Notes: generated from the sequence alone by a model not told the origin. Positions 42,996 through 57,430 are shown, counted from the first letter of the stretch. The stretch is 64,000 nt of DNA from Calliopsis andreniformis (GCF_051401765.1 NW_027480422.1:20106001-20170000); one strand, 5' to 3'. A program made the numbers and translations.

Positions 42996-43904
42996 GCGTT
43001 CGTCCACCAGGTCGAATAGTTAGGGCCTTAGAAAACAACTCCAGACGTATAAAATACAATATAAATACAAGAGTTTTTCAATCGTATACTAGGAATAATT
43101 GCAAACAGTGTGAAAGATATGGTCATTTCTACTTTCCGGGCAACCTAGGCTTCACTCTAGGGCGTTTCTCCACCACATCGAATAGCTACGGCCTTAGAAG
43201 TCAACGCCAGAAGCACAAAATAAAATAAAAATACAACAGTTATTCCATCGTATAACAGGAATAATTACAACCAGTGTGAAAGTAATGGGCATTTCTACGT
43301 TCCGTGCAACCTAGGCTTCACTCTAGGGCGTTGCTCCACCAGGTCGAGTAGTTAGGGCCTTAGAAAACAACTCCAGACGCATAGAATACAATATAAATAC
43401 AACAGTTTTTCCACGGTATAAAACGAATAATTGCAACCAGTATGAGAGTTATGGTCAGTTCTACGTTCCGGGCAACCTAGGCTTCACCCTAGGGCGTTGC
43501 TCCACCAGATCGATTAGTTAGGGCCTAAGAAGTCAACGCCAGAAGCATAAAATACAATAGAAATACAACAGTTTTTCCATCGTATAACAGGAATAATTGT
43601 AATCAGTGTGAAAGGTATGGTGATTTCTACGTTCCGGGCAACCTAGGCTTCATTCTAGGGCGTTGCTCCACCACATCGAATAGCTGCGGCCTAAGAAGTC
43701 AACGCCAGAAGCATAAAATACACAATAAATACAACAGTTTTTCCCTTGTATAACAGGAATAATTGCAACCAGTGTGAAAGCTATGGTCATTTCTACGTTC
43801 CGGGCAACCTAGGCTTCACTCTAGGGCGGTTCTCCACCACATCGAATAGTTAGAGCCTTAGAAGTCAATGCCAGAAGCATAAAATGCCATATAAATACAA
43901 CAGT

Positions 43905-45190
43905 TTTTGCATCGTATAATACGAATAATTGCAACCAGTGTGAAAGTACTGGTCATTTCTACGTTCCGGGTAACCTAGGCTTCACCCTTTAGCGCTGCTC
44001 CACCAGATCGAATAGCTAGGGCCTTAGAAGTCAACGCCAGAAGCACAAAATAAAGTAAAAATACAACAGTTATTCCATCGTATAACAGGAATAATTACAA
44101 CCAGTGTGAAAGTAATGGGCATTTCTACGTTCCGTGCAACCTAGGCTTCACTCTAGGGCGTTCGTCCACCAGGTCGAATAGTTAGGGCCTTAGAAAACAA
44201 CTCCAGACGCATAAAATACAATATAAATACAAGAGTTTTTCCACGGTATAAAACGAATAATTGCAACCAGTATGAAAGTTATGGTCAGTTCCACGTTCCG
44301 GGCAACCTAGGCTTCACCCTAGGGCGTTGCTCCACCAGATCGAATAGTTAGGGCCTAAGAAGTCAACGCCAGAAGCATGAAATACAATAGAAATACAACA
44401 GTTCTTCCATCGTATAACAGGAATAAATGCAATCAGTGTGAAAGGTATGGTCATTTCTACGTTCCGGGCAACCTAGGCTTCACTCTAGGACGTTGATCTA
44501 CCACATCGAATAGCTGCGGCCTTAGAAGTCAACGCCAGAAGCATAAAATACAATATAAATACAACAGTTTTTCAGTCGTATAACAGGAATAATTGCAAAC
44601 AGTGTGAAAGATATGGTCATTTCTACGTTCCGGGCAACCTAGGCTTCACTCTAGGGCGTTGCTCCACCACATCGAATAGCTACGGCATTAGGAGTCAACG
44701 CCAGAGGCATAACATACAATATAAGCACAACAATTTTTCCATCGTATAAAACGAACAATTGCAATCAGTATGAAGGTTATAGTCATTTCTACGTTCCCGG
44801 CAACCTAGGCTTCACTCTAGTACGTTGTTCCTCCATATCGAATAGCTAGGACCTAAGAATTCTACACCACGAGCATAAAATACAATATAAATACAACAGT
44901 TTTTCCATTGTATAATACGAATAATTGCAACCAGTGTGAAAGTACTGGTCATTTCTACGTTCCGGGTAACCTAGGCTTCACTCTTTGGCGTTGCTCCACC
45001 AGAACGAATAGCTAGGGCCTTAGAAGTCAACGCCAGAAGCACAAAATAAAATAAAAATACAACAGTTATTCCATCGTATAACAGCAATAATTATAACCAG
45101 TGTGAAAGTAATGGGCATTTCTACGTTCCGTGCAACCTAGGCTTCACTCTAGGGCGTTGGTCCACCAGGCCGAATAGTTAGGGCCTTAGA
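43905..45190. repeat. 1.29-kb satellite block repeated right of the LTR (57.62-58.91 kb)
   Basis: Collinear with 57620-58913 at an offset of 13723 bp. Subtracting the 1441 bp added by the insertion and its target duplication leaves 12282 bp, that is 74 monomers. Shared variants are GTTCGTCCACCAGGTCG, CAAGAGTTTTTCCACGG and GCAATCAGTATGAAGG. Confidence 0.82.
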
Positions 45191-45854
45191 AAACAACTCG
45201 AGACGCATAAAATACAATATAAATACAACAGTTTTTCCACGGTATACAACGAATAATTGCAACCAGTATGAAAGTTACGGTCAGTTCTACGTTCCGGGCA
45301 ATCTAGGCTTCACCCTAGGGCGTTGCTCCACCAGATCAAATAGTTAGGGCCTAAGAAGTCAACGCCAGAAGCATAATATACAACAGAAATACAACAGTTC
45401 TTCCATCGTATAACAGGAATAATTGCAATCAGTGTGAAAGGTATGGCCATTTCTACGTTCCGGGCAACCTAGGCTTCACTCTAGGACGTTGCTCCACCAC
45501 ATCGAATAGCTGCGGCCTCAGAAGTCAACGCCAGAAGCATAAAATACAATATAAATACAACAGTTTTTCAGTCGTATAACAGGAGTAATTGCAAACAGTG
45601 TGAAAGATATGGTCCTTTCTACGTTCCGGGCATCCTAGGCTTCACTCTAGGGCATTGCTCCACCACATCGATTAGCTACGGCCTTAGAAGTCAACGCCAT
45701 AACTATAAAAAACAATATAAATACAACGATTTTTCCATCGTATAACAAGAATAATTGCAACCAGTGTGAAAGTGATGGTCATTTCTACATTCCGGGCAAC
45801 CTAGTCTTCACTCTAGGGCGTTGGTCCACAAGGTCGAATAGTTAGGGCCTCAGA

Positions 45855-47182
45855 AAACAACTCCAGACGCAAAACATACAATATAGGTACAACAGTTTTT
45901 CCACGGTATAAAACGAATAATTGCAACCAGTATGAGAGTTATGGTCAGTTCTACGTTCCGGGCAACCTAGGCTTCACCCTAGGGCGTTGCTCCACCAGAT
46001 CGATTAGTTAGGGCCTAAGAAGTCAACGCCAGAAGCATAAAATACAATAGATATACAACAGTTTTTCCATCGTATAACAGGAATAATTGTAATCAGTGTG
46101 AAAGGTATGGTCATTTCTACGTTCCGGGCAACCTAGGCTTCATTCTAGGGCGTTGCTCCACCACATCGAATAGCTGCGGCCTTAGGAGTCAACGCCAGAG
46201 GCATAAAATACAAAATAAATACAACAGTTTTTCCATCGTATAACAAGAGTAATTGAGACCAGTGTGAAAGTGATGGTCATTTCTACATTGCGGGCAACCT
46301 AGTCTTCACTCTAGGGCGTTGCTCCACCAGATCGAATAGTTAGGGCCTAAGAAGTCAACGCCAGAAGCATAAAATACACAATAAATACAACAGTTTTTCC
46401 CTTGTATAACAGGAATAATTGCAACCAGTGTGAAAGCTATGGTCATTTCTACGTTCCGGGCAACCTAGGCTTCACTCTAGGGCGGTTCTCCACCACATCG
46501 AATAGTTAGGGCCTTAGAAAACAACTCCAGACGCAAAACATACAATATAGGTACAACAGTTTTTCCACGGTATAAAACGAATAATTGCAACCAGTATGAG
46601 AGTTATGGTCAGTTCTACGTTCCGGGCAACCTAGGCTTCACCCTAGGGCGTTGCTCCACCAGATCGATTAGTTAGGGCCTAAGAAGTCAACGCCAGAAGC
46701 ATAAAATACAATAGATATACAACAGTTTTTCCATCGTATAACAGGAATAATTGTAATCAGTGTGAAAGGTATGGTCATTTCTACGTTCCGGGCAACCTAG
46801 GCTTCATTCTAGGGCGTTGCTCCACCACATCGAATAGCTGCGGCCTTAGGAGTCAACGCCAGAGGCATAAAATACAAAATAAATACAACAGTTTTTCCAT
46901 CGTATAACAAGAGTAATTGAGACCAGTGTGAAAGTGATGGTCATTTCTACATTGCGGGCAACCTAGTCTTCACTCTAGGGCGTTGCTCCACCAGATCGAA
47001 TAGTTAGGGCCTAAGAAGTCAACGCCAGAAGCATAAAATACACAATAAATACAACAGTTTTTCCCTTGTATAACAGGAATAATTGCAACCAGTGTGAAAG
47101 CTATGGTCATTTCTACGTTCCGGGCAACCTAGGCTTCACTCTAGGGCGGTTCTCCACCACATCGAATAGTTAGGGCCTTAGA
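45855..47182. repeat. Tandem 4-monomer higher-order repeat (2 x 664 bp)
   Basis: Two adjacent units of 664 bp, about 45855-46518 and 46519-47182, with anchors exactly 664 bp apart (CCACGGTATAAAACG at 45901 and 46565). Both contain CAAAACATACAATATAGG, CAAGAGTAATTGAGACC and AGGGCGGTTCTCC variants. By eye the units are nearly identical, among the youngest amplifications in the window. Confidence 0.88.
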
Positions 47183-47696
47183 AGTCAACGCCAGAAGCAT
47201 AAAATAAAATATAAATACAACAGTTATTCCTTCGTATAACAGGAATAATTACAACCAGTGTGAAAGTAATGGGCATTTCTACGTTCCGTGCAACCTGGGC
47301 TTCACCAGAGGGCGTTGCTCCACCAGATCCAATAGTTAGGACCTAAGAAGTCAACGCCAGAAGCATAAAATACAAAATAGATCCAACAGTTTTACCATCG
47401 TATAACAGGAATAATTGCAACCCGTGTGAAAGTGATGGTCATTTCTACGTTCCGGGCAACGTAGGATTCACTCTAGGGCGTTGTTCCGCCAGATCGAATA
47501 GTTAGGGACTAAGAAGTCAACGCCAGAAGCATAAACTGCAATATAAATACAACAGTTATTCCCTTGTAGAACAGGAATAATTGCAACCAGTGTGCAAGGT
47601 ATGGTCATTTCTACGTTCCGTGCAACCTAGGCTACACTCGAGGGCATTGCTCCACCACATCGAATAGCTACGACCTTAGAAGTCAACGCCATAACT

Positions 47697-50600
47697 ATAA
47701 AATACAATATAAATACAACAGTTCTTCCATTGTATAAAATGAATAATTGCAAACAGTGTGGAAGTAATGGTTATATCTACGTTCCGGGCAACCTAGGCTT
47801 CACGCTATGGCGTTGCTCCACCACATCGAATAGCTACGACCTTAGGAGTCAACGCGAGAGGCATAACATACAATATAAGTAAAACAGTTTTTCCATCGTA
47901 TAATACGAATATTTGCAACCAGTGAGAAAGTACTGGTCATTTCTACGTTCCGGGTAACCTAGGCTTCACTCTTTGGCGTTGCTCCACCAGATCGAATAGT
48001 TAGGGCCTTAGAAGTCAACGCCAGAAGCACAAAATAAAATAAAAATACAACAGTTATTCCATCGTATAACAGGAATAATTGCCACCAGTGTGAAAGTGAT
48101 GGTCATTTCTTCATTCCGGGCAACCTAGCATTCACTCTAGGGCGTTGGTCCTCCAGATAGAATAGGTAGGGCCCAGAAAGTCAACGCCAGAAGCATAAAA
48201 TACAATATAAATACAACAGTTTTTCCATCGTATAACAGGTATAATTGCAACAAGTGCGAAAGGTATGGTCATTTCTACGTTCCGGGCAACCTAGGCTTCA
48301 CCCTAGGGCGCTGCTCCACCACATCGAATAGCTGCGGCCTTAGAAGTAAACGCCAGAACAATAAAATACAATATAAATACAACAGTTTTTCAATCGCATA
48401 ACAGGAATAGTTGCAAACAGTGTGAAAGATATGGCCATTTCTACGTTCCGGGCATCCTAGGCTTCACTCTAGGGCATTGCTCCACCACATCGATTAGCTA
48501 CGGCCTTAGAAGTCAACGCCATAACTATGAAAAACGATATAAATGCAACAGTTTTTCCATTGTATAAAATGAATAATTGCAAACAGTGTGGAGGTAATGT
48601 TCATTTCTACTTTCCGGGCAACCTAGGCTTCACTCTAGGGCGTTTCTCCACCACATCGAATGGCTACGGCCTTAGAACTCAACGTCTGAAGCATAAAATA
48701 TAATATAAATACAACAGTTTTACCATCGTATAACAGGAATAATTGCAACCAGTGTGAAAGACATGGTCATTTCTACGTTCCGGGCAAACTAGGCTTCACT
48801 CTAGGGCGATGCTCCACCACATCGAATAGCTACGGCCTTAGGAGTCAACGTCAGAGGCATAAAATGCAAAATAAATACAACAGTTTTTCCATCGTATAAC
48901 AAGAATAATTGAAACCAGTGTGAAAGTGATGGTCATTTCTACATTCCGGGCAACCTAGGCTTCACTCTAGGGCGTTGCTCAATCACATCGAATAGCTACG
49001 GCCTTAGAAGTCAACGCCATAACTATAAAATACAATATAAATACAACAGTTTTTCCATTGTATAAAATGAATAATTGCAAACAGTGTGGAAGTAATGGTC
49101 ATTTCTACGTTCCGGTCAACCTAGGCTTCACTCTAGGGCGTTGCTCAAACACGTCGAATAGCTACGGCCTTAGAAGTCAACGCCATAACTATAAAATACA
49201 ATATAAATACAAGAGTTTTTCCATTATATGAATGAATAATTGCAAACAGTGTGGAAGTAATGGTTATTTCTACGTTCCGGGCAACCTAGGCTTCACGCTA
49301 GGGCGTAGCTCCAGCACATCGAATAGCTACGGCATTAGGAGTCAACGCCAGAGGCATAACATACAATATAAGCACAACAATTTTTCCATCGTATAAAATG
49401 TATAATTGCAAGCAGTGTGAAGGTAATGGTAATTTCTACGTTCCGGGCAACCTAGGCTTCACTCTAGGGCGTTGCTCCACCACATCGAATAGCTGCGGCC
49501 TTGGAAGTCAACGCCAGAAGCATAAAATACAATATAAATACAACAGTTTTTCAATCGTATACTAGGAATAATTGCAAACAGTGTGAAAGATATGGTCATT
49601 TCTACTTTCCGGGCAACCTAGGCTTCACTCTAGGGCGTTTCTCCACCACATCGAATAGCTACGGCCTTAGAAGTCAACGCCAGAAGCACAAAATAAAATA
49701 AAAATACAACAGTTATTCCATCGTATAACAGGAATAATTACAACCAGTGTGAAAGTAATGGGCATTTCTACGTTCCGTGCAACCTAGGCTTCACTCTAGG
49801 GCGTTGCTCCACCAGGTCGAATAGTTAGGGCCTTAGAAAACAACTCCAGACGCATAGAATACAATATAAATACAACAGTTTTTCCACGGTATAAAACGAA
49901 TAATTGCAACCAGTATGAGAGTTATGGTCAGTTCTACGTTCCGGGCAACCTAGGCTTCACCCTAGGGCGTTGCTCCACCAGATCGATTAGTTAGGGCCTA
50001 AGAAGTCAACGCCAGAAGCATAAAATACAATATAAATACAACAGTTTTTCCACGGTATAAAACGAATAATTGCAACCAGTATGAAAGTTATGGTCAGTTC
50101 CACGTTCCGGGCAACCTAGGCTTCACCCTAGGGCGTTGCTCCACCAGATCGAATAGTTAGGGCCTTCGAAGTCAACGCCAGAAGCACAAAATAAAATAAA
50201 ATTACAACAGTTATTCCATCGTATAACAGGAATAATTACAACCAGTGTGAAAGTAATGGGCATTTCTACGTTCCGGGCAACCTAGGCTTCATTCTAGGGC
50301 GTTGCTCCACCACATCGAATAGCTGCGGCCTTAGGAGTCAACGCCAGAGGCATAAAATACAAAATAAATACAACAGTTTTTCCATCGTATAACAAGAGTA
50401 ATTGAGACCAGTGTGAAAGTGATGGTCATTTCTACATTGCGGGCAGCCTAGTCTTCACTCTAGGGCGTTGCTCCACCAGATCGAATAGTTAGGGCCTAAG
50501 AAGTCAACGCCAGAAGCATAAAATACACAATAAATACAACAGTTTATCCCTTGTATAACAGGAATAATTGCAACCAGTGTGAAAGCTATGGTCATTTCTA

Positions 50601-52787
50601 CGTTCCGGGCAACCTAGGCTTCACTCTAGGGCGGTTCTCCACCACATCGAATAGTTAGGGCCTTAGAAGTCAATGCCAGAAGCATAAAATGCCATATAAA
50701 TACAACAGTTTTTGCACTGTATATAATGAATAATTGCAAACAGTGTGGAAGTAATGGTCATTTGTACGTTCCTGCCAACCTAGGCTTCACTCTAGGGCGT
50801 TGCTCAACCACATCGAAAGCTACGGCCTTAGAAGTCAACGCCATAACTATAAAATACAATATAAATACAACAGTTTTTCCATTGTATAGAATGAATAATT
50901 GCAAACAGTGTGGAAGTAATGGTTATTTCTACGTTCCGTGCAACCTAGGCTTCACGCTAGGGCGTTGCTCCACCACATCGAATAGCTACGGCATTAGGAG
51001 TCAACGCCAGAGGCATAACATAAGATATAAGCACAACAATTTTTCCATCGCATAAAATGTATAATTGCAAGCAGTGTGAAGGTAATGGTCATTTCTACGT
51101 TCTGGGCAACCTAGGCTTCACTGTAGAGCGTTGCTCCACCAGATCGAATAGTTACGGCCTTAGAAGTCAACGCCCGAAGCATAAAATGCAAAATAAATAG
51201 ATCAGTTTTTCCATTGTATAAAACGAATAATTGCAACCAGTGTGAAAGTTATGGTCATTTCTACGTTCCGGGCAACCTAGGCTTAACTGTAGGGCGTTGC
51301 TGCACCAGATCGCATAGTTAGCGACTTAGAATTTAACGCCAGAAGCATAAAATACAATAAAAATCCAACAGTTTTTCCATCGTATAACATGAATGACTGC
51401 AACCAGTGTGCAAGTACTGGTCATTTCAACGTCCCGGGCGACCTAGGCTTCACTCTAGGGCGTTGCTCCACCAGATCGAATATCTAGGGACTTAGAAGTC
51501 AACGCTAGAAGCATAAAATAAAAGAAAAATACAACAGATTTTCCATCGTATAAAACGAACAATTGCAACCAGTATGAAAGCTATGGTCATTTATATGTTC
51601 CGGGCAACCTAGGCTTCACTCTGGGGCGTTCGTCCACCAGGTCGAATAGTTAGGGCCTTAGAAAACAACTCCAGACGCATAAAATACAATATAAATACAA
51701 CAGTTTTTCCACGGTATAAAACGAATAATTGCAACCAGTATGAAAGTTATGGTCAGTTCCACGTTCCGGGCAACCTAGGCTTCACCCTAGGGCGTTGCTC
51801 CACCAGATCGAATAGTTAGGGCCTAAGAAGTCAACGCCAGAAGCATAAAAAACAATAGTAATACAACAGTTCTTCCATCGTATAACAGGAATAAATGCAA
51901 TCAGTGTGAAAGGTACGGTCATTTCTACGTTCCGGGCAACCTAGGCTTCACTCTAGGACGTTGCTCCACCACATCGAATAGCTGCGGCCTTAGAAGTCAG
52001 CGCCGGAAGCATAAAATACAATATAAATACAACAGTTTTTCAGTCGTATAACAGGAATAATTGCAAACAGTGTGAAAGATATGGTCATTTCTACGTTCCG
52101 GGCAACCTAGGCTTCACTCTAGGGCGTTGCTCCACCACATCGAATGGCTACGACCTTAGAAGTCAACGCCATAACTATAAAAAACAATATAAATACAACA
52201 GTTCTTCCATTGTCTAAAATGAATAATTGCAACCACAGTGAAGGTGATGGTCATTTCTACGTCCCGGGCGACCTAGGCTTCACTCTAGGGCGTTGCTCCA
52301 CCAGATCGAATATCTAGGGACTTAGAAGTCAACGCTAGAAGCATAAAATAAAAGAAAAATACAACAGTCTTTCCATCGTATAAAACGAATAATTGCAACC
52401 AGTATGAAAGCTATGGTCATTTATACGTTCCGGGCCACCTAGGCTTCACTCTGGGGCATTGTCCAACCAGATCGAGTAGTTAGGGCCTAAGAAGTCTAGA
52501 CCAGGAGCATAAAATACAATATAAATACAACAGTTTTTGCATCGTATAATACGAATAATTGCAACCAGTGTGAAAGTACTGGTCATTTCTACGTTCCGGG
52601 TAACCTAGGCTTCACTCTTTGGCGCTGCTCCACCAGATCGAATAGCTAGGGCCTTAGAAGTCAACGCCAGAAGCACAAAATAAAGTAAAAATACAACAGT
52701 TATTCCATTGTATAACAGGAATAATTACAACCAGTGTGAAAGTAATGGGCATTTCTACGTTCCGTGCAACCTAGGCTTCACTCTAGG
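47697..52787. repeat. ~5-kb satellite segmental duplication, copy B
   Basis: Partner of 37739-42995. It contains two extra monomers at about 50.03-50.36 kb and lacks about three monomers near 51.25 kb relative to copy A. Otherwise it differs by occasional single-base changes, so the duplication is comparatively young. Confidence 0.88.
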
Positions 52788-55700
52788 GCGTTGGTCCACC
52801 AGGCCGAATAGTTAGGGCCTTAGAAAACAACTCGAGACGCATAAAATACAATATAAATACAACAGTTTTTCCACGGTATAAAACGAATAATTGCAACCAG
52901 TATGAAAGTTACGGTCAGTTCTACGTTCCGGGCAACCTAGGCTTCACCCTAGGGCGCCGCTCCACCAGATCGAATAGTTAGGGCCTAAGAAGTCAACGCC
53001 AGAAGCATAATATACAACAGAAATTCAACAGTTCTTCCATCGTATAACAGGAATAATTGCAATCAGTGTGAAAGGTATGGCCATTTCTACGTTCCGGGCA
53101 ACCTAGGCTTCACTCTAGGACGTTGCTCCACCACATCGAATAGCTGCGGCCTCAGAAGTCAACGCCAGAAGCATAAAATACAATATAAATACAACAGTTT
53201 TTCAGTCGTATAACAGGAGTAATTGCAAACAGTGTGAAAGATATGGTCATTTCTACGTTCCGGGCATCCTAGATTTCACTCTAGGGCATTGCTCCACCAC
53301 ATCGATTAGCTACGGCCTTAGAAGTCAACGCCATAACTATAAAAAACAATATAAATACAACGATTTTTCCATCGTATAACAAGAATAATTGCAACCAGTG
53401 TGAAAGTGATGGTCATTTCTACATTCCGGGCAACCTAGTCTTCACTCTAGGGCGTTGGTCCACAAGGTCGAATAGTTAGGGCCTCAGAAAACAACTCCAG
53501 ACGCAAAAAATACAATATAGGTACAACAGTTTTTCCACGGTATAAAACGAATAATTGCAACCAGTATGAGAGTTATGGTCAGTTCTACGTTCCGGGCAAC
53601 CTAGGCTTCACCCTAGGGCGTTGCTCCACCAGATCGATTAGTTAGGGCCTAAGAAGTCAACGCCAGAAGCATAAAATACAATAGAAATACAACAGTTTTT
53701 CCATCGTATAACAGGAATAATTGTAATCAGTGTGAAAGGTATGGTCATTTCTACGATCCGGGCAACCTAGGCTTCATTCTAGGGCGTTGCTCCACCACAT
53801 CGAATAGCTGCGGCCTTAGGAGTCAACGCCAGAGGCATAAAATACAAAATAAATACAACAGTTTTTCCATCGTATAACAAGAGTAATTGAGACCAGTGTG
53901 AAAGTGATGGTCATTTCTACATTGCGGGCCACCTAGTCTTCACTCTAGGGCGTTGCTCCACCACATCGAATGGCTACGGCCTTAGAAGTCAACGCCATAA
54001 CTATAAAAAACAATATAAATACAACAGTTCTTCCATTGTCTAAAATGAATAATTGCAACCACAGTGAAGGTGATGGTCATTTCTACGTCCCGGGCGACCT
54101 AGGCTTCACTCTAGGGCGTTGCTCCACCAGATCGAATATCTAGGGACTTAGAAGTCAACGCTAGAAGCATAAAATAAAAGAAAAATACAACAGTCTTTCC
54201 ATCGTATAAAACGAATAATTGCAACCAGTATGAAAGCTATGGTCATTTATACGTTCCGGGCCACCTAGGCTTCACTCTGGGGCATTGTCCAACCAGATCG
54301 AGTAGTTAGGGCCTAAGAAGTCTACACCAGGAGCATAAAATACAATATAAATACAACAGTTTTTGCATCGTATAATACGAATAATTGCAACCAGTGTGAA
54401 AGTACTGGTCATTTCTACGTTCCGGGTAACCTAGGCTTCACTCTTTGGCGCTGCTCCACCAGATCGAATAGCTAGGGCCTTAGAAGTCAACGCCAGAAGC
54501 ACAAAATAAAGTAAAAATACAACAGTTATTCCATTGTATAACAGGAATAATTACAACCAGTGTGAAAGTAATGGGCATTTCTACGTTCCGTGCAACCTAG
54601 GCTTCACTCTAGGGCGTTGGTCCACCAGGCCGAATAGTTAGGGCCTTAGAAAACAACTCGAGACGCATAAAATACAATATAAATACAACAGTTTTTCCAC
54701 GGTATAAAACGAATAATTGCAACCAGTATGAAAGTTACGGTCAGTTCTACGTTCCGGGCAACCTAGGCTTCACCCTAGGGCGCCGCTCCACCAGATCGAA
54801 TAGTTAGGGCCTAAGAAGTCAACGCCAGAAGCATAATATACAACAGAAATACAACAGTTCTTCCATCGTATAACAGGAATAATTGCAATCAGTGTGAAAG
54901 GTATGGCCATTTCTACGTTCCGGGCAACCTAGGCTTCACTCTAGGACGTTGCTCCACCACATCGGATAGCTGCGGCCTCAGAAGTCAACGCCAGAAGCAT
55001 AAAATACAATATAAATACAACAGTTTTTCAGTCGTATAACAGGAGTAATTGCAAACAGTGTGAAAGATATGGTCATTTCTACGTTCCGGGCATCCTAGAT
55101 TTCACTCTAGGGCATTGCTCCACCACATCGATTAGCTACGGCCTTAGAAGTCAACGCCATAACTATAAAAAACAATATAAATACAACGATTTTTCCATCG
55201 TATAACAAGAATAATTGCAACCAGTGTGAAAGTGATGGTCATTTCTACATTCCGGGCAACCTAGTCTTCACTCTAGGGCGTTGGTCCACAAGGTCGAATA
55301 GTTAGGGCCTCAGAAAACAACTCCAGACGCAAAAAATACAATATAGGTACAACAGTTTTTCCACGGTATAAAACGAATAATTGCAACCAGTATGAGAGTT
55401 ATGGTCAGTTCTACGTTCCGGGCAACCTAGGCTTCACCCTAGGGCGTTGCTCCACCAGATCGATTAGTTAGGGCCTAAGAAGTCAACGCCAGAAGCATAA
55501 AATACAATAGAAATACAACAGTTTTTCCATCGTATAACAGGAATAATTGTAATCAGTGTGAAAGGTATGGTCATTTCTACGTTCCGGGCAACCTAGGCTT
55601 CATTCTAGGGCGTTGCTCCACCACATCGAATAGCTGCGGCCTTAGGAGTCAACGCCAGAGGCATAAAATACAAAATAAATACAACAGTTTTTCCATCGTA

Positions 55701-55990
55701 TAACAAGAGTAATTGAGACCAGTGTGAAAGTGATGGTCATTTCTACATTGCGGGCCACCTAGTCTTCACTCTAGGGCGTTGCTCCACCACATCGAATGGC
55801 TACGGCCTTAGAAGTCAACGCCATAACTATAAAAAACAATATAAATACAACAGTTCTTCCATTGTCTAAAATGAATAATTGCAACCACAGTGAAGGTGAT
55901 GGTCATTTCTACGTCCCGGGCGACCTAGGCTTCACTCTAGGGCGTTGCTCCACCAGATCGAATATCTAGGGACTTAGAAGTCAACGCTAG

Positions 55991-55994
55991 AAGC
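55991..55994. repeat. Target-site duplication AAGC, left copy
   Basis: The uninterrupted satellite reads GCTAGAAGCATAAAATAAAA (for example about 54160-54179). Here GCTAGAAGC is followed by foreign sequence, and AAGCATAAAATAAAAG resumes at 57432, so four bases (AAGC) are duplicated. Confidence 0.85.
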
Positions 55995-56010
55995 TGCGAC
56001 GTGACCGCCC

Positions 56011-56029
56011 AGCCGAGCCGTATTCGGCT
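56011..56029. other. Hairpin near the left end of the insertion
   Basis: AGCCGA (56011-56016) pairs with TCGGCT (56024-56029) around a 7-nt loop, 16 bp inside the left end of the element. Confidence 0.55.
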
Positions 56030-57405
56030 TAGGACGGGCGTGCAGATCTGGCCACGACGCGTCCCACGCCTTGAATTTTCCGGGGGCGCCAGGTATCTTT
56101 CGATACCGGCGTGGAACGCGTCTCCTGTTTTCCGAAATCCGCGGCCCGGGCCAGCTCTTCGCGCGGAGAGGGGCGAGGTCCTTTCGAGCGCAGGGTGAGG
56201 AACGCTTCGGGATTTCGGGTTCTTACGGCGAGAACGCCAGTCAAAACTCGGTTTTCTCTGGTAATAAATGATGTATTTAAGCGAGAAACTTACAGGGCTT
56301 GGTCGAGTTCTTACACGCGCGGTCCCGCGACACGTGGCCGCGGGAAGTTACCCGTTCCCCGCTAATATGATCGCGTTACAAGGTTTCGAGCGACGACGAG
56401 GTTGAAACGCACGTTCGGCACGCGAGAGAACCGCCCGCGTGGCTGCTGTTGCACCGAAGTTACACCAGCAAGCCGAAGATGTATCCGCACGTTACAACCG
56501 TGAGCGAACGCACCGTTAAGCCGCAGACTCGCCGTTTGGCCGAGTCCGCAGGCTTCGAGAAACCCGCGTGCGAAGGCTTTCTTCCTGTTACAAGGCCTGC
56601 GCGCCCACCAGGAGTCGGCCCTCTCGAGATTTCGATTGCGCACGATCTAGTCCGAGTCAACCGGGGAGAACAATGGAGAAAGACTTACCACCTGTGGACC
56701 GGTCGGCGTCCCGTACAAGAAGAAGGCCGAGATCGCTGCGTACGGCAGGATCTCGGCACGCGACGCTTCCCCCACTGTGCCCCGATTGGCTCGCTCAGTT
56801 CGCGCGGTCTCGCGACCAATTATTCGTCGCGCCGTTCGAAGATTGATTGATGATTGGCAGGTCCTCCTTGAGTCCCCCTGGGGCTCTTCCTGCGGCGTGG
56901 ATCCGAGGCGCAGTAGTAGACTTCGCTCTTCCGGAGTCCGCTGCCATCGTCTGCCCGCGAGATGGCCCCCGTGGCTTCGTCCCTGCGCCTCTCCGTTGAG
57001 GATCGCTCCCCGGAACGCGGGGTGAGGTGGCCAACCTCGCCCGCGTCGGCTGGTCCCCATGTACCGGTGCGTCCTCTCACATCCGTGGGGCAGCCCTCCC
57101 ATCGTGTGTCCTCCCTGAGTGGCACGATGGGTTCCGACAGCCTCCCAATTTCGGCGTCGTGTCACTCGCCGGGTGAAGTGACTCTGGAGCGGCGGGTACC
57201 CTGGCCGCTCCCCGATCCCGAAGATCCGCCGCAGGAGACCGTATCGGTGGTGTCGAGACGGTCTCGCACCTGACGCCTGCCGATGCCACCATCTAGGCCG
57301 CTGAGATATCCCGAGAGCTAGGGCGCAAAATAGATGTTAGAAATACGTTGGACTCTCTCTGGTGCGCACTAAAGGCTCCTCTTGCTCCGGGGAGGGTTCG
57401 GCTTT

Positions 57406-57430
57406 GTGACTGGCACTTGTGCCACGTCAC
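57406..57430. other. Terminal hairpin at the right end of the insertion
   Basis: GTGAC-TGGCAC (57406-57416), loop TT, then GTGCCA-(C)-GTCAC (57419-57430): 11 paired bases with one unpaired C. It ends one base before the element terminus, so the right inverted repeat lies within a folded end. Confidence 0.6.

Larger units (their letters stand above)
1..55994. repeat. 166-bp satellite DNA array (main block)
   Basis: Head-to-tail tandem repeat with one orientation throughout. The C after the CCGGG motif falls at 123, 289, 455, 621 and 787, a constant 166-bp step, and a similar 165-166 bp step is still seen near 59.2-59.5 kb. Each unit has an AT-rich part (GCATAAAATACAATATAAAT, then ACAACAGTTTTTCC), a variable part around CGTATAACAGGAATAATTGC, and a strongly conserved core (GGTCATTTCTACGTTCCGGG, then CAACCTAGGCTTCACTCTAG, then GGCGTTGCTCCACCA). 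Most units contain an AvrII site (CCTAGG). The period is not a multiple of three, so it cannot hold a continuous coding frame. The array enters from beyond the left edge. The family is not recognised; centromeric or pericentromeric location is inferred only from type, size and length. Confidence 0.98.

Noticed and set aside
3337..51055. Repeated open frames of 60-117 codons within the array (families starting MTIPFTLV, MTIAFTLV, MYNRNN, MENNSRR, MNNCKQC)
   Set aside because: They are translations of 1-2 satellite monomers. The 166-bp period shifts the frame each unit, the strand changes with subtype, and many would need non-ATG starts. There is no sign of a conserved protein.
56001..57292. 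Thirteen overlapping frames (up to 172 codons) on both strands of the GC-rich insertion
   Set aside because: High GC leaves few stop codons. The frames overlap each other on both strands, and none shows a transposase, gag, pol or other recognisable pattern.
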